DNA of 64,000 nucleotides, taken from Cyclaneusma minus. Taxonomy: Eukaryota > Ascomycota > Leotiomycetes > Marthamycetales > Marthamycetaceae. Shown one piece after another: positions 24,957 to 36,115 of this stretch (the first letter of the stretch is position 1; every line of letters begins with the position of its first letter). Where the stretch lies: contig JAKZHN010000007.1 in NCBI GenBank assembly GCA_037179335.1, positions 310,001-374,000 of the forward strand, written 5' to 3'. The translations under genes and the position numbers were made by a program. A model generated the notes under the pieces. It ran no database searches, was not told the origin of the DNA, and saw only the letters and a list, made by a program, of their open reading frames with translations.

Positions 24957-25289
24957 CAACCCGCTGATGAAGAGTCTGCTGCTGAACAGACTGCTACTGA
25001 ACGGACTGCTGCTGAAGAAACGACCGTAAGAAGCTCCCAAAGTTCAACGCGCAAGGAGGGGGTTCAACCGCAAAGCCAAGTTCTACATCCCTCCTCGCCC
25101 TCTCTCGATCCCTTCTGGCCCGCCCCCAATGACGTCTTTAACGAACTAGACGAGCCTGCGACATACTGGGCGCGATCTCTCTGTTCTCGGGTCTCGGTAA
25201 CAACGGCCGTCTCTCTGACCCTCAAGACCAGCCATCGGTCCTGTCACCACCGAGTCTCAGCGCACCTTTGTTCAAGAGATTCCTGATAC

Positions 25290-25490
25290 ATATGATATTG
25301 GTATATGATAGGGAGGACAGCTGATCCCGTCACGTGGTTGGGTAAGGCTGGACGTTATTGGCCAGGGATTTATTTAGCCAGCTAGCTAGCGGTATAGGGC
25401 CGCAATTTTACCAAATTACGATTTTTTTTTGCAATACCAGCTTTTAAAATTTAAGGCAAAAATCGCGATTAGCTGTAGCTTTTAATTTTA
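25290..25490. repeat. Left copy of terminal repeat B
   Basis: It shares GGATTTATTTAGCCAGCTAG, CGGTATAGGGCCGCAATTTT and AATACCAGCTTTTAAA with the right copy, apart from transitions. This copy is the less mutated one: it keeps CCCGTCACGTGGTTGGGT where the right copy has CCGTTATATAATTAAAT. Confidence 0.8.
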
Positions 25491-28400
25491 TTCAATTATT
25501 ATTATTTTTTTGAAAACCGTTAAAATAGCCTATATAATTTAATTTACCAATAATACGGCCTCGAATTTCAACTTTTTTAATTTAAATTATTTTTTTAAAC
25601 GCTTGCGTTACGGGGCTATTGCTTTTTTTTTAAAAAAAAACCCAATTATACAATTAATAAAGCAAGAAAATCCCGAAAAAATGCCTTTTTCGGCTTTGCT
25701 TAAAATTTTCGACAAGCCCAAATTTTTAATTGAAAGCATTTCGAAGCTTATAATAAAATACAAAAAAAAAATTAAAAAAAAATCCAAATTAAACAAAAGC
25801 ATGCTTTTTAGCTGGCTGCGAAATACCAGCAAATAAAGCTTAAAATAATATGCTAAGCAGCTTTAGCCCCCAATAAAATTTAGGGCCAAAATCAAAATAA
25901 TAATAAGCAATATTTTTCCGAATTTTATATTTTTTACCGCAAATTTCCCGGTATTAAAAATAAATTTATTTGGCAAATTTTTTAATAAAAATTTATTTTT
26001 TATTTTTTATATTATTTAAATATTCGTTTTTTTGCTAATTTAATGCCCTATTTTAAAATTACATTTGCTATGCAAAATAATATAATTATTTTAATACCAA
26101 TATTGGATAATTGGAAATTTTTTAACAAAATACCAAAAATTTAATTTGCTTTTTTTTTTATATAGGCCCAAATTTATTGCAGCTAGTATATTTATATTGC
26201 TGCAAAATTATAATTTTATTTTATTAATTTTATATTTAAATTTTTGGCATTTATTAGCATTTAATTTAAAAAAAATATTATTAAAGCCTATAAATAAACT
26301 TTAATAGCCGGCTTTAATAAATATAAAAATTAAAAATTAATTTAAAAATTTATTAAAAAATTTTATAGCTATATTAAGCATATTAAAACAATTTTTTTTT
26401 AGCTTTAAGCCTAATAGCAAAAACCGCAATATAAAATTATTTATTTATTATAAATATAATAATAGCAATTATAATTATAATTGCTATAAACGCAAATATA
26501 AATGCTTAATTTATAATAAAAAATATCCAGCAAAAATTTGCAATTTTTTTTTAAAAAAAGCCCAAAATATAAAGCTACCAATACGCCGGCATTGCTAATA
26601 ATATTTACCAGCATATTATTAATATAAAATTATTTTTGCTAGTAAATAATTTTTCAATATTACCGGATATTTATATATTATTATTAGCCAATATTATTAA
26701 TTAATTGCCATTAGCCAATTTTTTATTATTTTTTTCAAATAATTTTATTAAATTACCGCCAGCTAATTTTTGCATATTGCTATTAGCCAATATTATTAAA
26801 TAATTGCTGCCAGCCAATTATAGGCTATTATTGCCAGCTAATAAGCCAAAGCTTATATTATTAATAATTTTTTTTGTTTTTAAAAATTTATAATTGCATG
26901 CCAGCATTATTGCAGCCCAATTCGAAATTAAAATTTAAAATATTTTGCCCAAATCAGCTATTTAAATTGTTTTTATCCTTTTTTTTATTTTTTAGCATAA
27001 TATTAATTGCTATATTTATATTTTGGAAATTTGTTTTCTATCCTTTAAAGCATTTTAAAATACAAAGCTTTTTTTTAAATATAATAGCCTAAAATAGTAT
27101 AATTTGGCCAAAAACCTTTATTTAGCTATATTAGCGCCTAAAATATTTAATAAAAAAATTTAAAATAATCTAGCTTTTGGCCGAATTAAAAAAATATTAC
27201 CAATTTTTTTTTTATATTTTTATTATTAAGCCTAGCATTTAAAATTTTTTAAAAAAATAATGGCTAAAAACCAATTTATTATTTTTCGTTTTTTAATAAT
27301 TTTTTTGTTAATTATTATATTAATAAAAAATTGGTAAATTTTTTTATATAATATTTTAAAATTTTTTAAAAACTATAATTAAAGCAAAATATAGCTATAT
27401 ATTATTTAAATAAAATATAAAAAATGCCTTTTATATAATTTCTATAGCTTTTTTTATTAATAGCTTTTTAATTTTATATAAAAAAATTATATATATATTG
27501 AATTTTTTTTTTTCGGCTTCGCAATTGCTTTATTTATTTTTAATTTATTTGCAAAAGCTTAAAAATAAATTTTTAAATTATAGCTTCCCGGCTTTACTAC
27601 CTTTTATTATTTAAATAATAATATATTAATAATTTTTTCCCGGCTTTTTGCTTAATTTTTTTGGTAGAAAAAAAGCTATATTACGCTATATATAATATTG
27701 GGTATTTAGCAAAATATTAAAAAAAAATATTAATTAAAATTTTAAATTTTATAATAAATTCTACAATTATAATGCTTTTAATTTTTTTATTAAAATAATA
27801 TTAAATACTAAAGCTTATTTTTGCTACCATAGCCAAAAAATTAATTACGCAATATAATATAAATATTTTGGCCAGAATTCTTTTTTTATTTGCTTGCTTT
27901 TAATATAAAATATTTTTATTACCGGAAATTCTGGATTTTTATTATATTTTTTTAAATAAAAAATTAGCTAGCAATTGCCACCGTATTTTAAAAAATATTA
28001 AAAACAATTTGCAATAATAACTAAAATTACTTTTTAAGTTTAATAGCATTAAATTTTTTAATAATTAAGAATGCGTACAAATTTACATTTTTAGCAATGC
28101 TTTTAAGGCCGGTTTTAAAGTTTTTTTTATTAATTCTTTTTAAATATCGCTAAAAAAATTATGCAATTTTTTTTAATTCTATATTTTTTTGCAATTTATT
28201 ATTATTTTTTTTAAAAAAAATTGCTAAATATTAATATTTTTAAAATTTAAGCAATTTTAATTGCTTTTTAAATTTAAAGCAATAATTGGCGAAAAACTAT
28301 TATTATTATATATATTAATTAGCTTTATAATGCAATATAATTTTTTAAAATATATTTTTAAAAATGATAATTAATATTTTATATTGCATTAATTGCTTAT

Positions 28401-29694
28401 TTTTATAAATTTGCAAAATATTAAATTAAAGCCCGTTTATTTACCTGGCTTTTTTAATAGCTTAGCAAATATTTTATTAAAATTTAATTATAAAGCTATA
28501 GCTAATTAATGCTTTTATTGGCAAATTTATATAATTTTCGATAATTATTAATATAATAAAAAAATATTATGCTTTTAAGCTTTTAAATCCATTATATTAT
28601 TTTTTATAGCCTGGCTATTAATATTTTTAAAAAATATTAAAATTATTAGCGCTTTTAAAAATGCTTTTATATAATAAAAGGCTTTAAATTTTATTTTGCA
28701 ATTTTAAAAGCATTTATAAAATAAATTTGCTTTTATAAAATAAATAATTTTAAATAAAAAAACGGATTATTTAATTTCGATTTTTTTTAAATTGCTATTT
28801 TTGCAATTAAATATATTTATATTATTTGCTTTTAAAATAATTTAGCCTTTTTATTTTTGCTAATTAAATTTATTATATAAAAAATCCGCCGTTTTTAAAG
28901 CAATCGGAAAAAAAATAAAGCTTTTGGCCTTAATTTTAATATATTGCAAAATATAATTAATTTTGTTTTATTGTTAATTAGCTTTCCCAATTTGTTTTTT
29001 TTATTTTAGCTAAATAAATTAATAAATAATAATATGCTAAAAATTGGCTGGATAAAAATATTTAAAATTAATAAACTAATAATTAAAAAACAATTTTATA
29101 TTAAAACTTAAAAAAAATTTAAGCAATAAAAAATACAGCGCCGGTATATAGTATTTGCAAATAATAATAAATATACTATTTTTACCCTTTTTAATAATAA
29201 GGCCGATAAAAAATATTAAAAAATTAATATAATTTTTGCAGCAATTGGCACCAAAATATATCCGATGGCCGCTTTTTGCGCTATATTTTTATTTAATTTT
29301 TAATGTTTTTACTTATTGCTTTTTTGCTATTTAATTAAAATTTATAATTGCAATTATTATATTTTAATAATTAAAAGCCGATTTTGTTTCTTTGGCGTAT
29401 TTAATTAAAAAAAAATTATTGGCTATAGCATTTATAAAAAAGCTGCTTTTTGCGCAATTAATATAAATATACTAAAGCCCGAAATTTAATATATAAGCCA
29501 ATAAAGCTTTAATACGGTAAAATACTATTGCAAATATAATTTAAAATCGAAATTTTAATTAAATCTTTGCTTTTTTAATAACCGTTTTCCGTTTTTTTAA
29601 ATAAAAAAAATAAAAAAAATTATTTTTGCCAATTAATATTTTATTTTATTTTGGGGCATAATTTTTTGCGCTTCGTTTAAAATTTGGCTAATTA

Positions 29695-29849
29695 AAGCTA
29701 GCTATTTTAGCCTAAAAACCGTTATTTATAATAGCAATTATATGCCGCCAGATATATAAGCTATTTTTAAATGTTTTTTTCAGCGCTAAAAGCAGCCAGC
29801 TTTGCTGGCTATATTTGCAAATATAATAATTTATTATTTCTTTTTTTTT
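29695..29849. repeat. Repeat A, inner copy
   Basis: It begins AAGCTAGCTATTTTAGCC and contains TATATAAGCTATTTTTAAAT and CAGCCAGCTTTGCTGGCT. It abuts the right copy of repeat B. Compared with the outer A copy it is further depleted in C and G. Confidence 0.75.
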
Positions 29850-30051
29850 GTATATAATATTAATATATAATAGGGAAAATAGCTAATTCCGTTATATAAT
29901 TAAATAAGGCTAAATATTATTAGCCAGGAATTTATTTAGCCAGCTAGCTAGCGGTATAAAGCCGCAATTTTATTAAATTACGATTTTTTTTTGCAATACC
30001 AGCTTTTAAAGCTTAAGGCAAAAATTGCGGTTAGCTATAGCTTTTAATTTT
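29850..30051. repeat. Right copy of terminal repeat B
   Basis: Direct repeat of 25290-25490 about 4.56 kb away. Differences are nearly all transitions towards A/T. GC dinucleotides such as AGCCAGCTAGCTAGCGG are kept. Confidence 0.8.
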
Positions 30052-30103
30052 CTTTTTTTTTATCCTATATAGTTTTTAATTTAATTATATAGCTTTAGCC
30101 GGT

Positions 30104-30262
30104 CGAAGCTAGCTATTTTAGCCTAAAAGCTGCTATTCGTAATAGCGGTTACGTGCCGCCAGCTATATAAGCTATTTTTAAATAGCTTTTTTGGCGCTAG
30201 AAACAGCCAGCTTCGCTGGCTGTACCCGCAAATACAGTGATTTATTACTCCCTCACTCTTTT
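30104..30262. repeat. Repeat A, outer copy, least mutated edge
   Basis: GAAGCTAGCTATTTTAGCC, then GCCGCCAGCTATATAAGC, CAGCCAGCTTCGCTGGCTG and TGATTTATTACTCCCTCAC. It matches the inner A copy, but with C and G where that copy has T and A. Confidence 0.75.
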
Positions 30263-30340
30263 TCTTCGCATGTGACGACTTAGACCATATATTGCGGGAT
30301 TTCATGTCGGAGGCGGGCGTACTCAAGAAGGAGGAAGGAT

Positions 30341-30637
30341 TCAGAGGCGCATCGAAGCCTTGAGAGCCTTACTGGTATTGAAGTCGAGGAAACAGAGTGC
30401 AGAGGCTCTGTTTCTCGCTTTACGTATCACCAATGCCATAGGGTGTTTCCTTTTCAGCTGCGTCCTTAATGCTTGTCTCAATGCATCAAACGTGAATACA
30501 CGGTGTACCACTTTCAAAAATTCGGGATCAGGATTAAATTCCAGGGGCAACCATATTACACTACTGTTCATACTAATCTTGTGTTCCATCAAATGTTTGA
30601 GATGACGATATGAGCCAGAAGTTTTGACCCATTCCAT
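30341..30637 (-). CDS. Doubtful 98-codon ORF beside the AT-rich element
   Basis: The frame has a true ATG (30635-30637) and a basic middle part (LRQALRTQLKRKHPMALVIR). I recognise no family. It lies between the hypermutated element and the HET-domain gene on the same strand, and could be a small gene, the remnant of a larger one, or chance. Treat as unproven. Confidence 0.25.
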   Translation of the reverse strand: MEWVKTSGSYRHLKHLMEHKISMNSSVIWLPLEFNPDPEFLKVVHRVFTFDALRQALRTQLKRKHPMALVIRKARNRASALCFLDFNTSKALKASMRL

Positions 30638-30770
30638 CCTGTCTTATCAATTTGCACGCCTCTATCTGATCTATGTCTCCCAAGAAACACCGTGTCTGCT
30701 CTTTCTTGATAACCCGAAACGAAGTGCTCAAGTTTGGCTTCGACCGAAGGCTGTTTGCTGCTGCACCTTC

Positions 30771-32603
30771 CTAGAAAAAGTTCTTGATTTTGCTCGACAA
30801 GCTCGTCTTGGGATGCCCAGTCTTCTGCGAGGGGGAAAGTGGCTCTGGAAGTTCATGTGAGCCTTCCCCTTCTTTATTTCCTGACCTGGTGCTCCGTTTC
30901 GAACCGTCAGGAAGCGTGCGCGGCCGCGGCTTAGATGGCTCGATATCAATGTTAATCACAAAACCTCTGAAGTTTCTTCTGATCATACCAGAGACAGCAG
31001 TCACGCAGACGCGACAATGCTCTAGAGCAATTGTCGTTCCTAGAGCTCGAGGAGAATATATCGTTTGCAGTTCCCGGAAACTGGGAGAATATACAGGCTT
31101 TCGTTGTCCCCTCTCACCGCCGCTTTCGTCAGATTGGGAATCGATGAATCGCGCTGGCGCAACATCAAATGCGAGTTCGTAATCTTCGGCGCTTGACCCG
31201 CTTCCAAGCATGAGGTGAAATAGATCCCCGGATTGCTCTTGTTGGAACAGAAATGACACGGACAGCCCGGAAACCAGTCTCCGCAGGAGAAAGTGGTTCG
31301 ATAGAGAACTTGGCATCCAAGTAGGTCGGTATTGAGAACTTGCAGAACTGTCACGCACCGCCGTTTGCATGTCTTTGAGTTTATAGCCAGATCGTGATAT
31401 GGTTCCCTCGCCAAATTCGCAATGATGGTAAGGGTAGACTTGTGTAAAGTGGGCTCTCTGGAGTACGTAAATCTTGCGAACCGGGGTGTAGGATGCCTTT
31501 TTCATTTGGTTGAGTGTGTTCAGCTTCACTCGTACGAACTGACCTTCATTGAGACTTGACGAGACCAGCTTCAACCATATGCCATGGTAATAATTTCCCA
31601 TTTCAGGGACTAGGCAGTCGGTAATTGCGATGTATCTGACCGAGTTCACAGCGTATAAAGATAGGTCAATGTTTAGACCTCTGTTGGTCATCGAGTACGC
31701 AGATCTCGAGGTGAGCGAATTCCGGAACGGTATAATACTGCCACAACCTGCGAAATAACGTGGGGAATCGGCAAGCAGCCCGTGCTCAGCATCATCCGGG
31801 GCCTCGGGATCCATCCAGGTGAACAAAGAATGGTCGTCAGAGTACTTCATGATTTCCTCTTGCAAGCGAAGAAAAGCTTTGTTTCCTTCTCCGTACAGCA
31901 TTGGCATGTTCACGGAAAAGATCCCCATCATGCAGTATGCCATGTCCTCGGGTCTGGTCGTATCTCTTTTAGCAGCCCATGACATCCGATGTGCAATGCT
32001 TGCAGACTCTATATCTCTTTTCCCCGCGAGGATATCGACATTGATACCCGTTATGTCCGCGATCTGGCCCACCATGCTTGACTTTCTGCCTATCTCCTTC
32101 CAGGCTCCGACTGGTTTCTGGGAGCCTTTCGTTTCAGGGTCGACATAAAACACGAGCTCTTCAGGTGCTATGAGTTCCTGGAGAGTCCATCCTCTAGTGA
32201 ACCATTTGCTTTTCCGAAATTTCAGCTCTTGATCGGCCAGGTCAGCCGTGTCTGGGACATCAGCCAGGTATGCGTAGCAGATGGGCGCTTGTTGGTACCA
32301 TGCAAACATAGAGTTGATAGCCTCAGACAGCTCGGCGCTGCTGGACTTGTCGATGCAGCAGGTATCGATCCAGAAATACTCAAAGCCGTCTTTCAGCGCT
32401 TGAATACAAGACTGCTGGATCTTCTTGTAACCAGCCTTCGTTTGATATGCCGGCATTTCGTTCCCCTCGACATCTTGACATTTGTCGATATCGGCAAAGA
32501 GCACTTCGCCGTCTCCCCACGTGTGGGACAGTATGGCATAGGCAGGGATCTTGTTGGCGGCAAAGTCAATGACTTTTTCTGACGCAGCGTGGAGGAGCCT
32601 CAT
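30771..32603 (-). CDS. HET-domain protein (heterokaryon incompatibility type)
   Basis: Single exon of 610 residues, starting MRLLHAASEKVIDF, the usual opening of this family. The HET domain (PF06985) follows: YAILSHTWGDGEVLF, then FEYFWIDTCCIDKSSSAELS, MFAWYQQAPICYAYLADV, RGWTLQELIAPEELVFY, and later RPEDMAYCMMGIFSVNMPML with YGEG. These proteins act in non-self recognition between fungal strains, where incompatible partners trigger cell death. The C-terminal half is a poorly conserved region without NACHT, ankyrin or WD repeats, ending in a Lys/Ser-rich tail. The frame is open further upstream, but only from a TTG, so the ATG at 32601-32603 is chosen. It sits about 500 bp from the hypermutated element. 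Confidence 0.93.
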   Translation of the reverse strand: MRLLHAASEKVIDFAANKIPAYAILSHTWGDGEVLFADIDKCQDVEGNEMPAYQTKAGYKKIQQSCIQALKDGFEYFWIDTCCIDKSSSAELSEAINSMFAWYQQAPICYAYLADVPDTADLADQELKFRKSKWFTRGWTLQELIAPEELVFYVDPETKGSQKPVGAWKEIGRKSSMVGQIADITGINVDILAGKRDIESASIAHRMSWAAKRDTTRPEDMAYCMMGIFSVNMPMLYGEGNKAFLRLQEEIMKYSDDHSLFTWMDPEAPDDAEHGLLADSPRYFAGCGSIIPFRNSLTSRSAYSMTNRGLNIDLSLYAVNSVRYIAITDCLVPEMGNYYHGIWLKLVSSSLNEGQFVRVKLNTLNQMKKASYTPVRKIYVLQRAHFTQVYPYHHCEFGEGTISRSGYKLKDMQTAVRDSSASSQYRPTWMPSSLSNHFLLRRLVSGLSVSFLFQQEQSGDLFHLMLGSGSSAEDYELAFDVAPARFIDSQSDESGGERGQRKPVYSPSFRELQTIYSPRALGTTIALEHCRVCVTAVSGMIRRNFRGFVINIDIEPSKPRPRTLPDGSKRSTRSGNKEGEGSHELPEPLSPSQKTGHPKTSLSSKIKNFF

Positions 32604-33281
32604 CTTGAAGGCTAAAGGCGGGAGGGAGGAAAGTATCGGATTCGGGAAACTCAATCTGAATCTGCCAGTCAGGGAGTATGACGCTCGATCTGCCTCGAGT
32701 ATGAAATAGCCTTGAGATGTTCCTCAAATGCTACGGCACATGTTCGCTGGTATGGTCGTGCTTCATTCGAACTTCGTGTTGGGCTTGAAGCTGGTTCATT
32801 CCAGTTGCCAGCCTCATCGACAGTGGCGCAGCATGCTTGTGTACCGAAGTACCCAAGTGCCACCACACCATAGCTGTGGGGGCCACGCGCTTATCGTGGG
32901 GGCGGAGAATCGATATTTGCGAGATGTGACTTGTAACAGCCAAACGGTGAGGCTGGACAATCCTTCAGCTTGACGCCAAGGTGCGGCTGAGTTCTCGTAT
33001 GGTGATAGATTCTCAGGGTTCGTTCGGAGTCTCAATTATTTCTGAACCTATCGCATGGCAGTGCCTTTCCCTGGAAGCTCTGTACCTCTGTACCTCGCCA
33101 CCTCGCCACCTCTGTATTTCGCCACCGTCAGCAGACATGTTAAGAGGGGAACCACCCCAGGAAAATGGGAGAGAAAAGATCTTGAAACCTGCTGTTAGCC
33201 ATCACCATCACCACTATCCTGAGACCAGAGATCTCGACGAAGAGCAAAGAAACGACACAAACCATTATTACCCTAAATAAG
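32604..33281. promoter_or_regulatory. Divergent promoter region, HET gene and LITAF-like gene
   Basis: 678 bp between divergent starts. Near 33085-33125 a TGTACCTCTGTACCTCGCCA-type short repeat (ACCTC / CGCCACC) is visible. No gene. Confidence 0.5.
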
Positions 33282-33932
33282 ATGGCTCAGAACCAACCTC
33301 AAAGAGGGCAATTGTCTGCAACACTATCAACGGCAACACCTCTGGAGTACGTCGGCCGCAGCGACATACCATGCCTAGTCGACTGTCCAAAATGCAAAAC
33401 TCGAGCATTGACAAGAGTTGAAAGGCCAGCATCGACCGAAACACAGTAAGTTCAAAGTCCCGCCAAGAGAGGCATTCAATTTGGATGTCCTGGGCCCTAA
33501 ACCCCTTCCCGTTAGCGGCGCGAAGCTTAAACTGACCCCCTGTCTCCAACCCACAGCGTCTTCGCAACCCTATGCTGTCTCGTCTGTCTATGTGGCGTCT
33601 GCCTGCCCTACATGTGCCACTGGAGTGCGCATACCAATCACATATGCAGCCATTGCAATACGAAGCTTACCCACAATGGATCTGTGCTCGTCTTTGATCC
33701 CACGACGAGGCCAGGAGCGTTTGCATCGCCACCGCCAATGCAGTATCAGAGCTCGCAACCCGCGCAGTCGGCGCAGTCGATAGAGATGCTGCCGGTGGGG
33801 AGAAGCGAAGAAGAGCGGGAGCAGGGGGGTCATGGGATCGAGTTCCAGGTACATGCACCGCCGGCTTATGACCAGATTGAGGTGGCGCATCCGAATGCTG
33901 CGGTGATTGCTCCGGGTGGACAGAAGTCTTGA
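33282..33932 (+). CDS. LITAF-like zinc-ribbon protein
   Basis: Two exons (33282-33445, 33557-33932) encode 179 residues. The LITAF/SIMPLE-like domain is a split zinc ribbon, with the two cysteine pairs separated by a membrane-inserting hydrophobic helix. Here the first knuckle is CLVDCPKCKTRALTRVE. The splice then gives VFATLCCLVCLCGVCLPYMC as the helix, followed by HTNHICSHCNTKLTHN as the second knuckle. Family members sit on endosomal or plasma-membrane surfaces facing the cytosol. The C-terminal part is Pro/Gln/Ser-rich with a PPAY motif (HAPPAYDQIE), which could bind WW-domain ubiquitin ligases. The intron falls inside the domain, and both halves are needed for the assignment. Confidence 0.88.
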
Positions 33933-35222
33933 AGCGGTACTGGTCTGCGTGCAAGGGAGGCGTTTCGAGGTGTCGGCCCGGTATGGTGCCAGGAATTCGG
34001 GCTTATAATGGTGCTGGTTGCAATACAAGGGGACGACTGGATCTGTTCGAGGTGTCAGCAAAGAACAGTACTGAGAAATTTGGAGTTAGTGTAGGATATG
34101 GGAGGGACAGGGTTGTAGGACAGGTTCATCTGCATTGCGAGGAGTCGAAAATCCGATGTGTTTCAAGCTGTTCTGTACCGCGTTCGTTGCTACTCGAGTC
34201 CAGGGCCCTGTAGTGCAGAGGCTCCTTCCTGTGAGTGACTTAGATCTCCTGTATCGAATCATTGAGCCTACGCAACTTCTCTTGAAGAAGACACCGCTTA
34301 TCCTCCGCCACTGCGACTGGGAACCTTCCTTTTCTTCCTGGCCCTTCCGTCGCCAGAGCGAAAAACAGGCTAGCAAGAAGAGAACTACGACCCTCATTGG
34401 GAGAGTGCTTGACAGAAGTCAACAAAAAGACAGAAAGAAGAGAATGTGGAAGCAGAGGCTGAATACGGACTTGCAGAGAGAAACCTGGACGAGTATGAGC
34501 CCAGTCTGCTGGATGTGAGGCTGAGCGCAGATGTGCAACGAAATGGGACATCTCCGAAGATAGTGGTCATGTGAAGCCTTACTCTGTGTTCTGAGGCGCT
34601 CCAGCGACGCCTTTTCTCCAGAGTCGACTGATAGTGGGCTGCTGTGAAATTGAAGAGGTTAAAAAAAATCTTAAAAAGAAATCCAAAAAAGATGCCGGGA
34701 GCTAGTAAGCCATGCCCAAGAAGTCCCCCTTTTTGCTCGTTACCAGTGAGCCATGTATTGGTTTGATTGGTAACTGGTCCCCATTTGAGTTACAAGTAGT
34801 ACCTAGGGCGAAGACTAACACGGCGATTCACACTTCCATGCTCCTATATGTTTGCCAAGTGTGAAACTCCAGTAGCACAATTGCCGGCGCACTCACATCT
34901 TCTTTGACATCTGGCTCACAAACGGGAATTGTGACCACCACGGGCACTCCCGGGGCACCAACGAAAAGTGGACAGCCAGCAAGCTGCGGAATTACGTAGC
35001 AAGATGTAAGTTTTCAATCAACGGCACACCATTTATGATGCTAACATATTTACCAGCTGGAGATTCATCTATCTCGGTGGAAGCCCATATTTCATTTGAT
35101 TCTCGATTACATGACTGGAATCTAGCTGTTTCTACGGACTGTAGTAGTCGCTTCTGGGCTGAAAAAGTATATTGTGTTGGTAGAACAGACTGCGACGTCG
35201 ACGACTCCAGCAGCAACCACTG
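33933..35222. other. 1.3-kb intergenic region
   Basis: No convincing gene. A short frame at 34992-35216 (-) follows the broken hypothetical gene, but I cannot connect the two by a plausible intron. Confidence 0.5.
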
Positions 35223-36115
35223 CTACTGACACAGAAACGGCATTATTTGTCTGTTTGGTCCTTCAGATAGAAGCCTCATCAGACTCGAGTTCGAGTGGAC
35301 CCTCCACACCAGCCAGCCTCTCCGCCGCCAGTTTCCAACCCCTGGAACGCATCGCCACACATTCTGTCCTAAGACCGACCTCAATCTCGCGCTCCAACTT
35401 AAATCTCCAGTTATTTTTAAAATCTGGTCCGCACCTACAAACAAGACTCTGCCATCTTGCACATAGTCTTCCCTGTCAAGCACAATGACAAAAGTCTTGT
35501 ACGTCAGCTCTTCGGTATCCGATCTGCGGCCGTTTGGCAATGGAAAACGTCGGTGGTTTGTGGGGGTCAGGAAGCCGATTATCAGCTCGCTGCGTGTTTC
35601 GAGCTCCTGGCGAGCATGCTCAAGCACCGAGTGAAGGCCGGGCTGGGCGGGTCGGTAGACTTCAATGTGCATGCTGGGGTTGGAAGGCAGGAGCGAGATG
35701 ATAGAGGAAGCCAATGTTTGCGCGACGTCGGAGAATGATGCTTCTTCGGACCTGGGAAATGTAGTATAGACTAGATATCGCAGCTTGGGTTGCTCGGGAG
35801 TCTCGAAAGTCTTGACTGAAGCTCCATGACGTCCAGCTTGGTCTCTAATTATGCTGGTTGCGAGACCTGGTGCCGGAGAGATCCAAGTTTCCTGGGTATA
35901 CGTTGTGGGAAGGACGTCTTGACTGTCGAACTCGTCATCGGGACCAAAATCTGGATAGTCAGAGTTACCAGCCAGGTAAAGCTGCTCTGTCAGATGGCAT
36001 ATCCGGCGAATGCGGTGAGCGCACACCTCAGTCCTCTCATGCTCTTCAGTTTCATAGTCATCTTCTCCGGAATTCCCGGGTATCCGGCATGCCTCGTTCC
36101 GAAGTATATACTTTT
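35223..36115 (-). pseudogene. Hypothetical protein, 5' end missing or broken at a tandem repeat
   Basis: The frame is open from about 36115 to the TAG at 35223-35225 (roughly 297 codons) and looks coding: CRIPGNSGEDDYETEEHERT, LGQNVWRCVPGVGNW, KTFVIVLDREDYVQDGRVLF. There is no ATG in frame near its 5' end; the first possible initiators are non-ATG. The upstream end runs into the 108-113-bp tandem repeat at 36076-36360 and meets a stop there. I do not recognise the family. Either an upstream exon has been displaced by repeat expansion, or this is a decayed gene. Type is given as pseudogene because no start can be supported. Confidence 0.45.

Larger units (their letters stand above)
25290..30262. 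mobile_element. Hypermutated AT-rich repeat element, about 5 kb, with duplicated ends
   Basis: The composition changes abruptly to very high A+T with long A and T runs, and no ORF of more than about 80 codons survives. A roughly 200-bp segment at the left end (25290-25490) is repeated in direct orientation at 29850-30051, as LTRs would be. A second segment is duplicated around the right copy. Comparing copies shows almost only C-to-T and G-to-A differences, as in repeat-induced point mutation (RIP). The outer edges are the least mutated. The element's coding content is destroyed, so its class (LTR retroelement is my best guess) is inferred from the direct repeats alone. Confidence 0.75.

Noticed and set aside
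25290..30262. CRISPR array, organelle insertion or centromere
   Set aside because: There is no regular repeat-spacer pattern, no mitochondrial gene is readable, and the direct repeats with transition-only differences fit a mutated transposon better.
34992..35216. 74-codon minus-strand ORF MLLESSTSQSV
   Set aside because: It is short, has no recognisable feature, and no supported splice connects it to the ORF at 35223.
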